Positions 36,624-45,843 of a stretch of DNA of 64,000 nucleotides are shown piece by piece. A program made the translations under genes and the position numbers. The stretch comes from Nocardia amamiensis (GTDB lineage: Bacteria > Actinomycetota > Actinomycetes > Mycobacteriales > Mycobacteriaceae): positions 62,001 through 126,000 of the forward strand of contig NZ_JADLQX010000002.1 in assembly GCF_015477605.1 (NCBI RefSeq), written 5' to 3'. Each line of letters starts with the position of its first letter. Position 1 is the first letter of the stretch. The notes beneath the pieces were generated by a model. It was not told the DNA's origin, searched no databases, and saw only the letters and a program-made list of their open reading frames with translations.

Positions 36624-38321
36624 CTACCAGCTGCGCCGCGGGGTCCGCTCTTGTGACGGGGAGGGGTGATCGCGTCGCGAGCGCTGGTCAGCGTTGCGGC
36701 GTCGCGGCGGAGGGTGGTCGGGGGTTCGTTCGGTGGCTTGGTCGCCCGGTGCGAGTCGGTCGCGACGTGTGCGCTCGGGCTGGCCGCGTCCGCCCGTCCT
36801 CGAATCCGGATCTGGTGGCGCGTACGGGTTTCGCTGGCGCCGGGATTCTCGAGGCGATTGGTGGGCGTCGGCCTCGTAGTCCGATCGTTGGTCGGGACTC
36901 GGCGGCGGGCTGTATCGCCCGGCGTGCCGGTCATCGGCAGGTGGTTCGTCGGCCGGTTCTCGACGGCGGCGTCGCGGCAGCTCGGGACGCCCGGGGGTCG
37001 GACGCAAGGGTTGGCCGGGTTCGGCGGCGGATTGCGGAAACTGGCCACTGTGGCGGGCCGGATCGGGATTGCTGCGATGGCGGCGCGCCGAGCGGGAGGG
37101 CCTGTCGTCGTCGGACCGCTGCTCCGTGGCCCGGGAGGCGGCGCTGCGGGATCGCCGATCGACTTCGGCGCGGCGGGACGAGGACTGCGGATCGGCGGCT
37201 CTTCCGCGCGGCGAGCGGCCTTCCCGGTGGGGCGGCAGCGGCTCGACGGTGGCCGGAGGTCTTTCCCGGCGGCCGGGGAACCGGGCATCGCGGACGTCCG
37301 CGATGGACGTCGTACGAGGGTGTCCGTCCTCCGGCGATTGCCGATGCGGCGCCCCTGGCCGGAGCGGGAGCCCGGGCTGGAGTACGGGAAGTTCCCGGGT
37401 GACCTCAGAGGCGGTGACGCCCTTCTCGCGATAGGTCCCGGGAATGTCGTGGGCACGCAGCCATGCGCCCGGGTCATGGCGGGCGCCGGCGTCGAGCCAC
37501 GGAATGGTTTCCTCGAGCAGGTCCAGCAGATCACCGGACCGATCGCCGAGCGCGGCGCGGATGCCGGGGAACGCGTCGGGTTGGAATGTCCACCGCCATT
37601 CCGACCGCGGATGGGGACCACCGGTCGCGCGGCCGTGCACCACGAGATCGCCGGTGCGGGCGATCTTGACGCGGATCGTCCGCGTGCTGGACTCGATGAC
37701 GAGTTCGCCCGTTTCGGTGCGCGTGATCTGCTCGAGCTCGTCGTGGTCGTCGAGGTCGTCGTCGAGGTCGCCGCGGCGCGCCCACTTCGTCACGGCGTTC
37801 CAGGTGGACAGCAGTGAACGCTCGTCCTCGGCGCCACTGCGGCCGATCCGCAATGTCCGCGCAATCCCGGCGACGAGGTCGGGGCGCGGGGAATGCTCGG
37901 TGGGTTCGAACTGGTCGTCCGCCCCGACCGGCGGCATGGGCCCCGGCCGCGCCCGGCGACCGGGGCGCTCGCCCGGCTCGTCTTCCGGGTACTCCTCGTC
38001 TTGGGATCGGCGGGCCGGCCGGGAAAAATTCCCACGAATGGGAGCCTCGACCTGCTCGGATTCGTACTCCCACCCGCTGTCGGCACCGGGACGCGCGTCG
38101 TCGCCCTCCTGCTCCTGCATCCTCAACTTGATTTCGAACCACGCCGCCGTCATCGCCGCCGCGACGAACGCGGCGGCGATGACGACTTCTCCCCACACGT
38201 CGCTGAGCACCGCGCTCTTGCTGCGCTCGCAGGCATGCAGAAACACCAGGCTGCCCAGCACCAGCGCCGCGATGCGGGCAAGGCGGAACGCCGTGGGAGA
38301 CCCTGGTGAGGGGGCAGACAT
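36624..38321 (-). CDS. Two-helix membrane protein with a long Arg/Pro/Ser-rich tail
   Basis: A 565-residue hypothetical protein. Two hydrophobic helices near the N terminus (ARIAALVLGSLVFLHA and VVIAAAFVAAAMTAAWFEIKL) are followed by an acidic linker, a folded middle part at about 140-310 (LLSTWNAVTKWARRGDLDDDLDD ... ELVIESSTRTIRVKIARTGDLVVHG ... AWLRAHDIPGTYREKGV) and roughly 240 residues of low-complexity Arg/Pro/Ser/Asp tail. The middle part looks like a conserved actinobacterial domain, but I cannot name it. The antisense strand has a 383-codon open frame that I regard as a shadow. It lies divergent from smc. Confidence 0.65.
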   Translation of the reverse strand: MSAPSPGSPTAFRLARIAALVLGSLVFLHACERSKSAVLSDVWGEVVIAAAFVAAAMTAAWFEIKLRMQEQEGDDARPGADSGWEYESEQVEAPIRGNFSRPARRSQDEEYPEDEPGERPGRRARPGPMPPVGADDQFEPTEHSPRPDLVAGIARTLRIGRSGAEDERSLLSTWNAVTKWARRGDLDDDLDDHDELEQITRTETGELVIESSTRTIRVKIARTGDLVVHGRATGGPHPRSEWRWTFQPDAFPGIRAALGDRSGDLLDLLEETIPWLDAGARHDPGAWLRAHDIPGTYREKGVTASEVTRELPVLQPGLPLRPGAPHRQSPEDGHPRTTSIADVRDARFPGRRERPPATVEPLPPHREGRSPRGRAADPQSSSRRAEVDRRSRSAASRATEQRSDDDRPSRSARRHRSNPDPARHSGQFPQSAAEPGQPLRPTPGRPELPRRRRREPADEPPADDRHAGRYSPPPSPDQRSDYEADAHQSPRESRRQRNPYAPPDPDSRTGGRGQPERTRRDRLAPGDQATERTPDHPPPRRRNADQRSRRDHPSPSQERTPRRSW

Positions 38322-38754
38322 GGTTGGTGCGCTCCAGAACGTGCCGCTGGCGAATCAGAGGGATCGTATGTGGCGGGACGGCGCGGCGTCAGTGCCAGTT
38401 CAGAACTGCTCGGCATCGGCGCGGCGCGGCCGGGCGGGAGTGCGGGAGGACGGCACACCGCCTCGGGTCTTTCCCGCGCCACGGCAGGACGGCCCCGTGA
38501 TGTGTCATGCTCGCGTTGCGCAAGGTGGCCGAGCGCGGTAGACAGCGATACGGGCCGTCCCGCAAATCTGGAGCACATCGCAATGCGCGGGATCACCGGG
38601 CGAGTCGATAACCTACGGGTAGGGCTGAACTGCCAGTCGGCCGCACGCTGTCGGGCCTCGGACAGTTCCGGCACGTGACGGAATACCATGACTGGTCGCC
38701 GAAAGCGCTGTAGAGCACACCGGACGCGGGCGGTACACGGAAAGGTCGTCGAAT
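38322..38754. other. Intergenic region before smc
   Basis: About 430 bases between the divergent Arg-rich protein gene and smc. Open frames here lack start signals and family likeness. Both promoters must lie here but I see no convincing -35/-10 pair. A D-arm-like string near 38525-38545 does not fold into a tRNA. I find no terminator. Confidence 0.5.
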
Positions 38755-41700
38755 TTGCACTTGAAGAGCCTGACGTTGAAGGGCTTCAAGTCCTTCGCGT
38801 CCGCGACGACGCTGCGGTTGGAGCCGGGCATCACGTGTGTGGTCGGCCCGAACGGATCGGGCAAATCGAACGTCGTCGACGCGCTCACCTGGGTCATGGG
38901 GGAGCAGGGTGCGAAGGCGCTGCGGGGCGGCAAGATGCAGGACGTGATCTTCGCGGGCACCGCGGGACGCGCCCCGCTCGGCCGCGCCGAGGTCACGTTG
39001 ACGATCGACAACTCCGACGGCGCGCTGCCGATCGACTACGCCGAGGTGTCCATCACCCGGCGGATGTTCCGCGACGGCGCGGGCGAATACGAGATCAACG
39101 GCAACTCCTGCCGCCTGATGGACGTGCAGGAACTGCTCAGCGACTCCGGCATCGGCCGGGAGATGCACGTCATCGTGGGACAGGGCCAGCTGTCGGCGAT
39201 CCTGGAATCGCGCCCGGAGGACCGCCGCGCGTTCGTCGAAGAGGCCGCAGGCGTGCTCAAGCACCGCAAGCGCAAGGAAAGGGCGGTCCGCAAGCTCGAG
39301 GCCATGCAGGCCAATCTGGCGCGCCTCACCGACCTCACCACCGAGCTGCGCCGCCAGCTCAAACCCCTGGGCAGGCAGGCCGAGGTGGCCCGCAGAGCGC
39401 AGACCGTGCAGGCCGATCTGCGCGACGCCCGGCTGCGCCTGGCCGCGGACGACCTGGTCACCCGCCGCCGGGAACTGGAAAGCCAGCAGAGCAAAGAGGC
39501 TTACGCCCGCGAGCAGCAGATCACCGTGCAATCCGAGCTGGACGCCGCCAACGCGGCGCTCGCGGAGCAGGAGTTCCAGCTGTCCCGGCTGACCCCGAGT
39601 GCCGAGGCGGCCGCACAGATCTGGTTCCAGCTCTCCGCGCTGGCCGAGCGGGTCAACGCGACCATCCGGATCGCGGGCGACCGGGCCCGCCACCTGGACA
39701 CCGCGGTACCGGTCGGCACCGGTCGCGACCCCGAGCAGCTGGAAGCCGAGGCCGAGCGAGTGGAGGCCGAGGAGGCCGAGCTACGCGAGGCGGTCGAGAT
39801 CGCCGTCGAGACGCTGGAGGCGGCCAGGGACCAGCTGGCCGAACGCGAACACGCCGCCAAGGCCGCCGAACAGGCGCATCTGGCCGCCGTGCGGGCAATC
39901 GCCGACCGCCGCGAAGGCCTGGCCCGGCTGTCCGGCAAGGTCGACACCCTGCGGGCCAGGGCCCAATCGGTGGACGCCGAGATCGCCAGGCTCTCCGCCG
40001 CCATCGCCGAGGCCCGGCATCGCGGCGAGACCGCGCAGGCCGAATTCGACACGGTGCAGGCCGAACTCGCCGAACTTGACGCAGGCGAAGTGGGCTTGGA
40101 CGCTCAGCACGAGCACGCGGTGCAGGCGCTGGAACTGGCCGATCAGCGCGTCACCGAACTGCGCGAGCAGGACCGTGAGGCGAGCAAGCGGGTGGCGTCG
40201 CTGAGCGCGCGCATCGAGGCGCTCGGGATGAACCTGGCCCGGCGTGACGGTGTGGCCTGGCTGGTGGAGAACCGGGAACAAGGGTTGCTGGGCCCGCTCT
40301 CGGCGCTGTTGCGCCTGCACGGTGGCTACGAGGCGGCGGTCGCGGCCGCGCTGGGTCCGCTCGCCGACGCCATCGCCGCCGACACCGACGAGTCCGCGCA
40401 CGCCGCGATCATGGCGCTCAAGGACGCCGACGCCGGACGCGCCGCCGTCGTGTACGGCGCCGCGGAGGCCGATCGGCCGCCGCTCGCTGCACTGCCTGGC
40501 AACGCCAGATGGCTGATCGATGTGGTGGATTGCCCCGACAGCGTGCGCGCCGCGATGGCCGCGTTGACAGCTGACATCGCCGTGGTCGACGATCTGCCCA
40601 CCGCGCGGGCAGTGGTCGCGGCCCGGCCCGAAGTCCGCGTGGTGACCCGTGACGGCGACCTGGCCGGAAACGGCTGGCTGCTCGGCGGTTCCGATCGCGC
40701 GCCGAGTCAGTTGGAGATCCAAGCCGACATCGATGCGGCCACCGCCGACCTGGCCGCGGCGCAGCGGCGTGCCGAGGAGCTCGAGGCCGCGCTGTCCGGC
40801 GCGCTGGACGAGCAGGCCGACCGCAAGGACGCCGTCGATCAGGCGCTGCTGGCCCTGCACGAATCCGACCAGGCGTTGGTGGCGATCTACGAGCGGCTCG
40901 GCAGGCTCGGTCACACCGCCCGCACCGCGCACGCCGAGAGCGAGCGCCTGCTGGCCCAGCGCACCGACGCGGAGACCAGCCGGGAGGAGGCGCTCGCCTT
41001 GCTCGCCGACCTGGAGGACCGCCTCCGCCACGCGGAACTCGAACAGTCCGAGGTCGACACCGACGGCGCGGGCGCGGCGGGCACCGAGTCCGCGGGTCGC
41101 GTGCGGGAGGAGGCGGCGGCCGCGCTGGCCGAGGCGCGGGCCATGGAAGTCGAGGCCAGGCTTGCCGTGCGTACTGCCGAGGAGCGGGCGGAATCGGTAC
41201 GTGGCAAGGCGGATTCACTGCGCCGAGCGGCGCGGGCGGAACGGGAGACCCGGGCGCGCGCCGAACGCGCCCAAGCCGCGCGCAAGAAGGCGGCCGAGGT
41301 GGCCGCCGCGGTCGCCGAGTCTGGTGCGAAGGTCGCCGCCGAACTGGAGAAAGTGGTCGCGGAGGCGGGCAGCCGCCGCGACGAGCTGGTGCGCAGGCGC
41401 TCCGAATGCGCCGCCCAGGTCGAGCAGGTCAAGGAGCGGGTGCGCGCGCTCGGAACGCAACTGGCTCAGCTCACCGACGCGGTGCACCGCGACGAGGTGG
41501 CCAAGGCCCAGGCGGCGCTGCGCATCGAGCAGCTGGAGGCGACCATCGCCGAGCAGTTCGGCATCGCGCTCGACGATCTGATCGCCGAGTACGGTCCCGA
41601 CGTGCCGCTGCCGCCGTCGGCGCTGGAATTGCAGGAGTACGAGCAGGCCGCCGAACGCGGTGAAAAGGTCAGCCCGCCTGCTCCGATGCCCTTCGACCGG

Positions 41701-42375
41701 CAGACCCAGGAGCGCCGGGCCAAGCGTGCCGAGAAGGACCTCGCCACGCTCGGCAAGGTGAATCCGCTCGCGCTGGAGGAGTTCGCCGCGCTGGAGGAGC
41801 GCTACAACTTCCTGGCCACGCAGCTCGAGGACGTCAAGAGCGCGCGCAAGGACCTGCTGGACGTGGTCGCCGAGGTCGACGCCCGCATCCTGCAGGTGTT
41901 CACCGAGGCCTACGCCGACGTCGAGCGCGAATTCGTCGAGGTGTTCGCGAAGCTGTTCCCCGGCGGCGAGGGCAGGCTGCTGCTCACCGACCCGTCGGAC
42001 ATGCTCACCACCGGCATCGAGGTGGAGGCCCGCCCGCCGGGGAAGAAGGTCAAGCGGCTGTCGCTGCTGTCCGGCGGCGAGAAGTCGCTGACCGCGGTCG
42101 CGCTGCTGGTGGCCATCTTCCGCGCCAGGCCCTCGCCGTTCTACGTGATGGACGAGGTCGAGGCCGCGCTGGACGACACCAACCTGCGCCGCCTGATCGG
42201 CCTGTTCGAACAGTTGCGGGAGAAGAGCCAGCTGATCGTCATCACCCACCAGAAGCCGACGATGGAGATCGCCGACGCCCTCTACGGCGTCAGCATGCGC
42301 GGCGACGGCATCACCCAGGTCATCTCGCAGCGGCTGCGCGGGGAGAACCTGGCTCCGGTGGGCGCGGCGAGCTGA
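38755..42375 (+). CDS. smc: Chromosome segregation protein SMC
   Basis: Condensin ATPase that compacts and segregates the chromosome with ScpA/ScpB. The 1206 residues begin with the head motif [18 protein letters not shown] and Walker [17 protein letters not shown]. Two long coiled-coil arms flank the hinge at about 500-660 ([24 protein letters not shown]). The C-terminal head has the signature [21 protein letters not shown] and Walker [20 protein letters not shown]. The start appears to be a TTG (38755), with GGAAAGG about 10 bases upstream; no ATG/GTG fits the conserved N terminus. In Mycobacterium acyP directly precedes smc, unlike here. Confidence 0.96.
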   Translation: MHLKSLTLKGFKSFASATTLRLEPGITCVVGPNGSGKSNVVDALTWVMGEQGAKALRGGKMQDVIFAGTAGRAPLGRAEVTLTIDNSDGALPIDYAEVSITRRMFRDGAGEYEINGNSCRLMDVQELLSDSGIGREMHVIVGQGQLSAILESRPEDRRAFVEEAAGVLKHRKRKERAVRKLEAMQANLARLTDLTTELRRQLKPLGRQAEVARRAQTVQADLRDARLRLAADDLVTRRRELESQQSKEAYAREQQITVQSELDAANAALAEQEFQLSRLTPSAEAAAQIWFQLSALAERVNATIRIAGDRARHLDTAVPVGTGRDPEQLEAEAERVEAEEAELREAVEIAVETLEAARDQLAEREHAAKAAEQAHLAAVRAIADRREGLARLSGKVDTLRARAQSVDAEIARLSAAIAEARHRGETAQAEFDTVQAELAELDAGEVGLDAQHEHAVQALELADQRVTELREQDREASKRVASLSARIEALGMNLARRDGVAWLVENREQGLLGPLSALLRLHGGYEAAVAAALGPLADAIAADTDESAHAAIMALKDADAGRAAVVYGAAEADRPPLAALPGNARWLIDVVDCPDSVRAAMAALTADIAVVDDLPTARAVVAARPEVRVVTRDGDLAGNGWLLGGSDRAPSQLEIQADIDAATADLAAAQRRAEELEAALSGALDEQADRKDAVDQALLALHESDQALVAIYERLGRLGHTARTAHAESERLLAQRTDAETSREEALALLADLEDRLRHAELEQSEVDTDGAGAAGTESAGRVREEAAAALAEARAMEVEARLAVRTAEERAESVRGKADSLRRAARAERETRARAERAQAARKKAAEVAAAVAESGAKVAAELEKVVAEAGSRRDELVRRRSECAAQVEQVKERVRALGTQLAQLTDAVHRDEVAKAQAALRIEQLEATIAEQFGIALDDLIAEYGPDVPLPPSALELQEYEQAAERGEKVSPPAPMPFDRQTQERRAKRAEKDLATLGKVNPLALEEFAALEERYNFLATQLEDVKSARKDLLDVVAEVDARILQVFTEAYADVEREFVEVFAKLFPGGEGRLLLTDPSDMLTTGIEVEARPPGKKVKRLSLLSGGEKSLTAVALLVAIFRARPSPFYVMDEVEAALDDTNLRRLIGLFEQLREKSQLIVITHQKPTMEIADALYGVSMRGDGITQVISQRLRGENLAPVGAAS

Positions 42376-42387
42376 GCGGGCGGGCGG

Positions 42388-42603
42388 TCAGTCGCGGCGC
42401 GCGGTGAGTGTGACGGTGCCGGAGTCCAAGTCGATCAGCGGTGTGTCACCGGAGATCCGATCGTCGAGCTTCGCCGTCGCCACCCATTCCTTGCGCTCGT
42501 GGATGTGCTTGCGCGACGGGCCGAATATCTCGTCGACTTCCGCACCCACCGGGTTGCGCCGGGGACGACGGGATCTTCTACCGAAACGTAGCACCGTGCC
42601 CAC
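42388..42603 (-). CDS. Small hypothetical protein converging on smc
   Basis: A 71-residue basic protein (LRFGRRSRRPRRNPVGAEVDEIFGPSRKHIHERKEWVATAKLDDR, then a beta-like end DTPLIDLDSGTVTLTARRD). The sequence has the look of a conserved actinobacterial small protein: an Arg-rich start and a defined HIHERKEW core. I cannot name the family with confidence. The start is a GTG at 42603, with another in-frame GTG three codons later. Its stop lies 12 bases from the smc stop. Confidence 0.6.
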   Translation of the reverse strand: MGTVLRFGRRSRRPRRNPVGAEVDEIFGPSRKHIHERKEWVATAKLDDRISGDTPLIDLDSGTVTLTARRD

Positions 42604-42803
42604 GGTACGCCGGACGTGCCGAGTCCCTTTGTGACCAGGGAGAATGACGCGTCCGGCGGAGCATCCCGCCGCTCGGATGCCCCGCCGTGCGTGCTCCGTG
42701 CGCGGGATCAGTTGTCCGTGAGCCTCGATATGAGCTCATGGCCCGCCGGAATCACTTGCCGCACTCACCTTTCATTGCGCAACAGCGCTTCCACCGGACC
42801 GCC

Positions 42804-43056
42804 GGGTATCCGGCCGTGACGGCCGAGTAGCCAGCCGTGCGTGATACGTGGACACCGAATTCGCGTGGCTTCGATCCGAGCGAGCCGTCATGATCGTTGG
42901 CATGCCTCCGACGTGGGTGATCGTGTGGTCGGTCCGGGCTTGGACCGGGCCGTCAGGGTATCCCGGCCGTCATGGTCGGATACCGCGCACCGCGGGATAT
43001 GTGGGCGGTCCCCGGCCTCGATCCGAGCGAGCCATCGCGATCGTTGCCACGCCTCC
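42804..43056. repeat. Degenerate tandem duplication, about 150-bp period
   Basis: The block beginning GGGTATCCGGCCGTGACGG at 42804 recurs as GGGTATCCCGGCCGTCATGG at 42956, and CTTCGATCCGAGCGAGCC at 42869 recurs as CCTCGATCCGAGCGAGCC at 43016, followed by matching GATCGTTG and GCCTCC blocks. Two imperfect copies thus lie head to tail with a few indels. They occupy part of the 540-base gap between the small gene ending smc and the NmrA gene. No frame across the gap looks coding. The rest of the gap shows nothing recognisable. Confidence 0.6.
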
Positions 43057-43143
43057 CTCGGCTCGGGTGACCGGTCCGGTGCTGTGCGGCGTGGTGTCGA
43101 CCTGGTCGGTAGGCCGCGCCGGTACGGCTCCGCGCAGCACGGC

Positions 43144-44061
43144 TCACCGCGCCGAAGTGACCTTTTCGCCGTCCAGCAGCGCTTTGATCTGCGCTGCACC
43201 GGTTTCGGCCAGCCAGGTGTCGAATGTCCTCAGGCCGGGGTGGATTTCGCGGATCTCGTCGACGTCGGCGTGCCAGCCGCCGGTGCGGCGCATCAGCCGC
43301 CAGGTGTTGCCGATCTCCGTGCCGATCGCTTCCGCCTCCTCCTCGGTGACCTCCTGATAGCGGATTTGGTGCCCGGTGGCCTTGCTGATCGCCTCGGCCG
43401 CCGCGGGTGGGGCGAGCGCGTCGCCGGCGAGTTCGAGGACGCGGCCGTGGAAGCGATCCGGATCGGCGAACGCGAGAGCCGCGATGTCGCCGATGTCGGC
43501 CAGAGCGATGATCTTCATCGGCCCGGCGGCGGGAAAGAGATGCCGGTGCACGCCGCCGGAGATGCCGTCGACCGGCGAGGTGCGCAGCAGGTAGTTCTCC
43601 ATGAAGCGCACCGGACGCAGCAGCGTGTATCGGATACCACTGGCGATGATCGCGTCTTCGATGCGCTTCTTGCCCTGCGTGCCCCACGAGGTGTTGTCGC
43701 CCATCGACGCGATGCCAGTGAACACGATCTGCTGGACGCCGGCGCGGCGTGCCGCGTCCACGAGCGCCTCGCCGCGCGCGGCTTCCAGTTCCACGTCCCA
43801 GCCCTGCGAGCTGTAGGCGGCGGGCGGGACCGCGAACAGCCCGGTGACACCGTCCAGGGCCGCCGACACGGTGTCGGGGGAGTCGAAGTCGCCGACCGCG
43901 AGTTCCGCGCCCGCCGCAGACAATTCCCGTGCGGCGGGCGAGTGCGGGTCGCGGACCAGCGCGCGCACCGCACGGTCATCGGCCAGCAACTTGCGGGCAG
44001 TCACGCCGCCCTGCTTGCCGGTGGCTCCGGTGACCAGGATGAGATTGTGCTGAGGGGACAT
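43144..44061 (-). CDS. NmrA-like NAD(P)-binding protein
   Basis: A 305-residue atypical short-chain dehydrogenase of the NmrA/QOR2-like class. It begins MSPQHNLILVTGATGKQGGVTARKL with the dinucleotide loop GATGKQG, then ALDGVTGLFAVPP, IVFTGIASMGDN, TLLRPVRFMENYLL and LALADIGDIAA-like IALADIGDIAALAFAD. There is no Tyr-x3-Lys catalytic pair at the usual spot, so redox sensing or quinone reduction is likelier than classic SDR chemistry. ATG 44061 with AGAAGG upstream. It is divergent from the TetR gene, its probable regulator. Confidence 0.82.
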   Translation of the reverse strand: MSPQHNLILVTGATGKQGGVTARKLLADDRAVRALVRDPHSPAARELSAAGAELAVGDFDSPDTVSAALDGVTGLFAVPPAAYSSQGWDVELEAARGEALVDAARRAGVQQIVFTGIASMGDNTSWGTQGKKRIEDAIIASGIRYTLLRPVRFMENYLLRTSPVDGISGGVHRHLFPAAGPMKIIALADIGDIAALAFADPDRFHGRVLELAGDALAPPAAAEAISKATGHQIRYQEVTEEEAEAIGTEIGNTWRLMRRTGGWHADVDEIREIHPGLRTFDTWLAETGAAQIKALLDGEKVTSAR

Positions 44062-44083
44062 GCTTCGCCTTCTCTGCTCGATA

Positions 44084-44108
44084 GAATCGGGTTTGGTAAC
44101 CCGGATTC
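44084..44108. promoter_or_regulatory. Putative TetR operator between nmrA-like and tetR genes
   Basis: GAATC-GGGTT-TGGT-AACCC-G-GATTC at 44084-44108 is a near-perfect inverted repeat with 5+5-bp arms and one extra base on the right. It lies in the 105-base divergent gap, 23 bases from the nmrA-like start codon. Size and place are those of a TetR autoregulatory operator. Confidence 0.55.
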
Positions 44109-44166
44109 GAACGATACGGGTGGCTCGACCCGATTCAACCGGACGAAAGAGGAAGGCCGTAACGAA

Positions 44167-44940
44167 ATGACCGCATCGTTGGCCCCCGGCACCACGGCGC
44201 GCGCCGATGCCCGGCGCAACCGCGCTCTGGTGCTGGCGGCCGCGCAGCGCGCCTTCGCCGAACAGGGAGTCTCCGTGTCGCTCGCCGAGGTCGCCCGGCG
44301 CGCCGGCGTCGGCGCGGGCACCGTCTACCGGCACTTTCCGACGAAAGGCGATCTGCTGGAAGCGGTTATGCAGCAGCGCATCGATCGGCTGGCCGAACTC
44401 GCCGCCGAACACCTCGGCGCACCCGACGCCGGTACCGCCTTTTTCGACTTCTGCGCTGCGGTGATCGCGACGACGCCGGGCAACCAGGCACTCTGCGACA
44501 TGGTCCGATCCGATGACGGCTGGCCCCGGGTGCTGGTGCGCAGCGCGGGCGAACGTTTTCACCGAGCACTGTCGGCCCTGCTGGTCGCGGCCCAGCGTGC
44601 AGGCGCGGTCCGGGCCGACGTCGAGCTGGAGGACGTGCTGGCGATTTTCACCGGATGCGTTGCGATTCAACAGCTCAGAAAGACGAGCGGCGGTCTCGAC
44701 CGCACCGCCGCGATCGTGCTGGACGCGCTGCGGCCGCGTCCGGACGGACCGGTCGTAACGAAACAGGACGCGGACGCGGGAAACCGTAACGAATCAGTCG
44801 ACCGTAACGAAAGCGGTGGCGAGTACTGCCCGATGTGTCACGCGGCGGTTCCCCGGGGCCGGACCGGTCGCCGGGCCACGTACTGCTCGGCGGCGTGCCG
44901 CCAAAAGGCGCACCGGCGCCGGGCCGCTGCGGCGCGCTAG
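44167..44940 (+). CDS. TetR regulator with C-terminal cysteine cluster
   Basis: A 257-residue regulator. The N-terminal HTH reads RNRALVLAAAQRAFAEQGVSVSLAEVARRAGVGAGTVYRHFPTKGDLLEAVM. A normal TetR ligand/dimer domain follows to about residue 195. The protein then has a linker with GNRNESVDRNES and an unusual tail: YCPMCHAAVPRGRTGRRATYCSAACRQKAHRRR, with CxxC and CxxxC pairs like a small zinc ribbon. This tail is found on other actinobacterial proteins and may bind metal or DNA. The start ATG 44167 follows GAGGAAGG by about 10 bases. Confidence 0.82.
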   Translation: MTASLAPGTTARADARRNRALVLAAAQRAFAEQGVSVSLAEVARRAGVGAGTVYRHFPTKGDLLEAVMQQRIDRLAELAAEHLGAPDAGTAFFDFCAAVIATTPGNQALCDMVRSDDGWPRVLVRSAGERFHRALSALLVAAQRAGAVRADVELEDVLAIFTGCVAIQQLRKTSGGLDRTAAIVLDALRPRPDGPVVTKQDADAGNRNESVDRNESGGEYCPMCHAAVPRGRTGRRATYCSAACRQKAHRRRAAAAR

Positions 44941-44942
44941 CA

Positions 44943-44968
44943 CCAGATGGCGCATTTGTGCCATCTGG
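44943..44968 (+). terminator. Hairpin terminator after the tetR gene
   Basis: CCAGATGGC (44943-44951) pairs with GCCATCTGG (44960-44968), a perfect 9-bp stem starting 2 bases after the stop codon. The remaining 280 bases up to the convergent DUF2237 gene hold no gene or site I can support. Confidence 0.7.
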
Positions 44969-45251
44969 CTCTCTGCTGCGCCACGAACCGATCGGAACCC
45001 GGCGAGTGTCCCGGTGCGACGGAGGGATGAGACGGCCGTCACAGGCGATCAGGAGAAGGTACGCCGACCGCTACGCAGCCGATCGCGCCGGTCGGCTGCT
45101 TCGGCGCAGGAGATGGGCGGCGCGACGCGAGCGACGGGATATGTGGCATCACTCGTGGAGCGGCTGCCCGCTGCGGCCGCTCTTCATCCTCGCGACGGAG
45201 AGTGCCGGACAAGGGTCCGGATGCGCGCAGCCCGCACCGCATCAGGGCAGC

Positions 45252-45641
45252 TCAGAGCAGGTCGCTGACGTCGTCCGGCACGTCGACGGCGTACTTGCGC
45301 AGGATGTCCATCGAGATCACTTCCAGGGCGTTCTCGTGCGTGGCGGCCAAGACGACGGGCGCGGCGACACCGTCCTCGTGCGCGTGCAACCACCGCACGG
45401 CCACGACGCACCAGCGGTCGCCCGGCTGCAGGCCGGGAAAGTTGTTCTCCGGACGCGGCGTGCTCAGATCGTTGCCGATGGAGGCTTGATGCTCCAGGAA
45501 CTCCGCCGTGACGACGGTGCACACGGTGTGGCTGCCCAGATCCTCCGGCCCGGTACTGCAGCAGCCGTCCCGGTAGAAGCCGGTGAGAGGATCGGTGCCG
45601 CACTCTTCCAGCGGCCCCCCAAGCACGTTTCGATCGGTCAC
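45252..45641 (-). CDS. DUF2237 family protein
   Basis: A 129-residue protein with the family core NVLGGPLEECGTDPLTGFYRDGCCSTGPEDLGSHTVCTVVTAEFLEHQASIGNDLSTPRPE, then FPGLQPGDRWCVVAVRWLHAHE and APVVLAATHENALEVISMDILRKYAVD. DUF2237 members are widespread and uncharacterised; four closely placed Cys suggest a metal or redox site. The GTG at 45641 gives the family N terminus (VTDRNVLGGPL); the frame is open far upstream but unrelated there. It is divergent from ftsY. Confidence 0.85.
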   Translation of the reverse strand: MTDRNVLGGPLEECGTDPLTGFYRDGCCSTGPEDLGSHTVCTVVTAEFLEHQASIGNDLSTPRPENNFPGLQPGDRWCVVAVRWLHAHEDGVAAPVVLAATHENALEVISMDILRKYAVDVPDDVSDLL

Positions 45642-45843
45642 GTCGCCGATCCTATTGTCCCTTCGCGAGAAGTTCCGCAGGACAAGAAATCTCAGGGGCT
45701 GTGTCGGTGCCCGCCGAAGCCCGCCCGTGGCTCGGGACGCGCGGTGTTCGCCGAGCGTCTGCCGTGCTCGTGGGGTCGCGACGCGACCGTTCGGTGTGGC
45801 TCGGGGCCCGGCCCGTGACGACCGGTCTGCAAGGATGGTTCGC

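Noticed and set aside
36666..37817. 383-codon plus-strand frame inside the Arg-rich protein gene
   Set aside because: Low-complexity Arg/Gly translation. The minus-strand frame has helices and a folded middle part, whereas this one lacks a start signal. Some doubt remains for the tail region.
38521..38580. tRNA-like string GTGGCCGAGCGCGGTAGACA
   Set aside because: It resembles a D-arm of a class II tRNA, but no matching acceptor stem, anticodon arm or GGTTCGAATCC-type T-loop follows.
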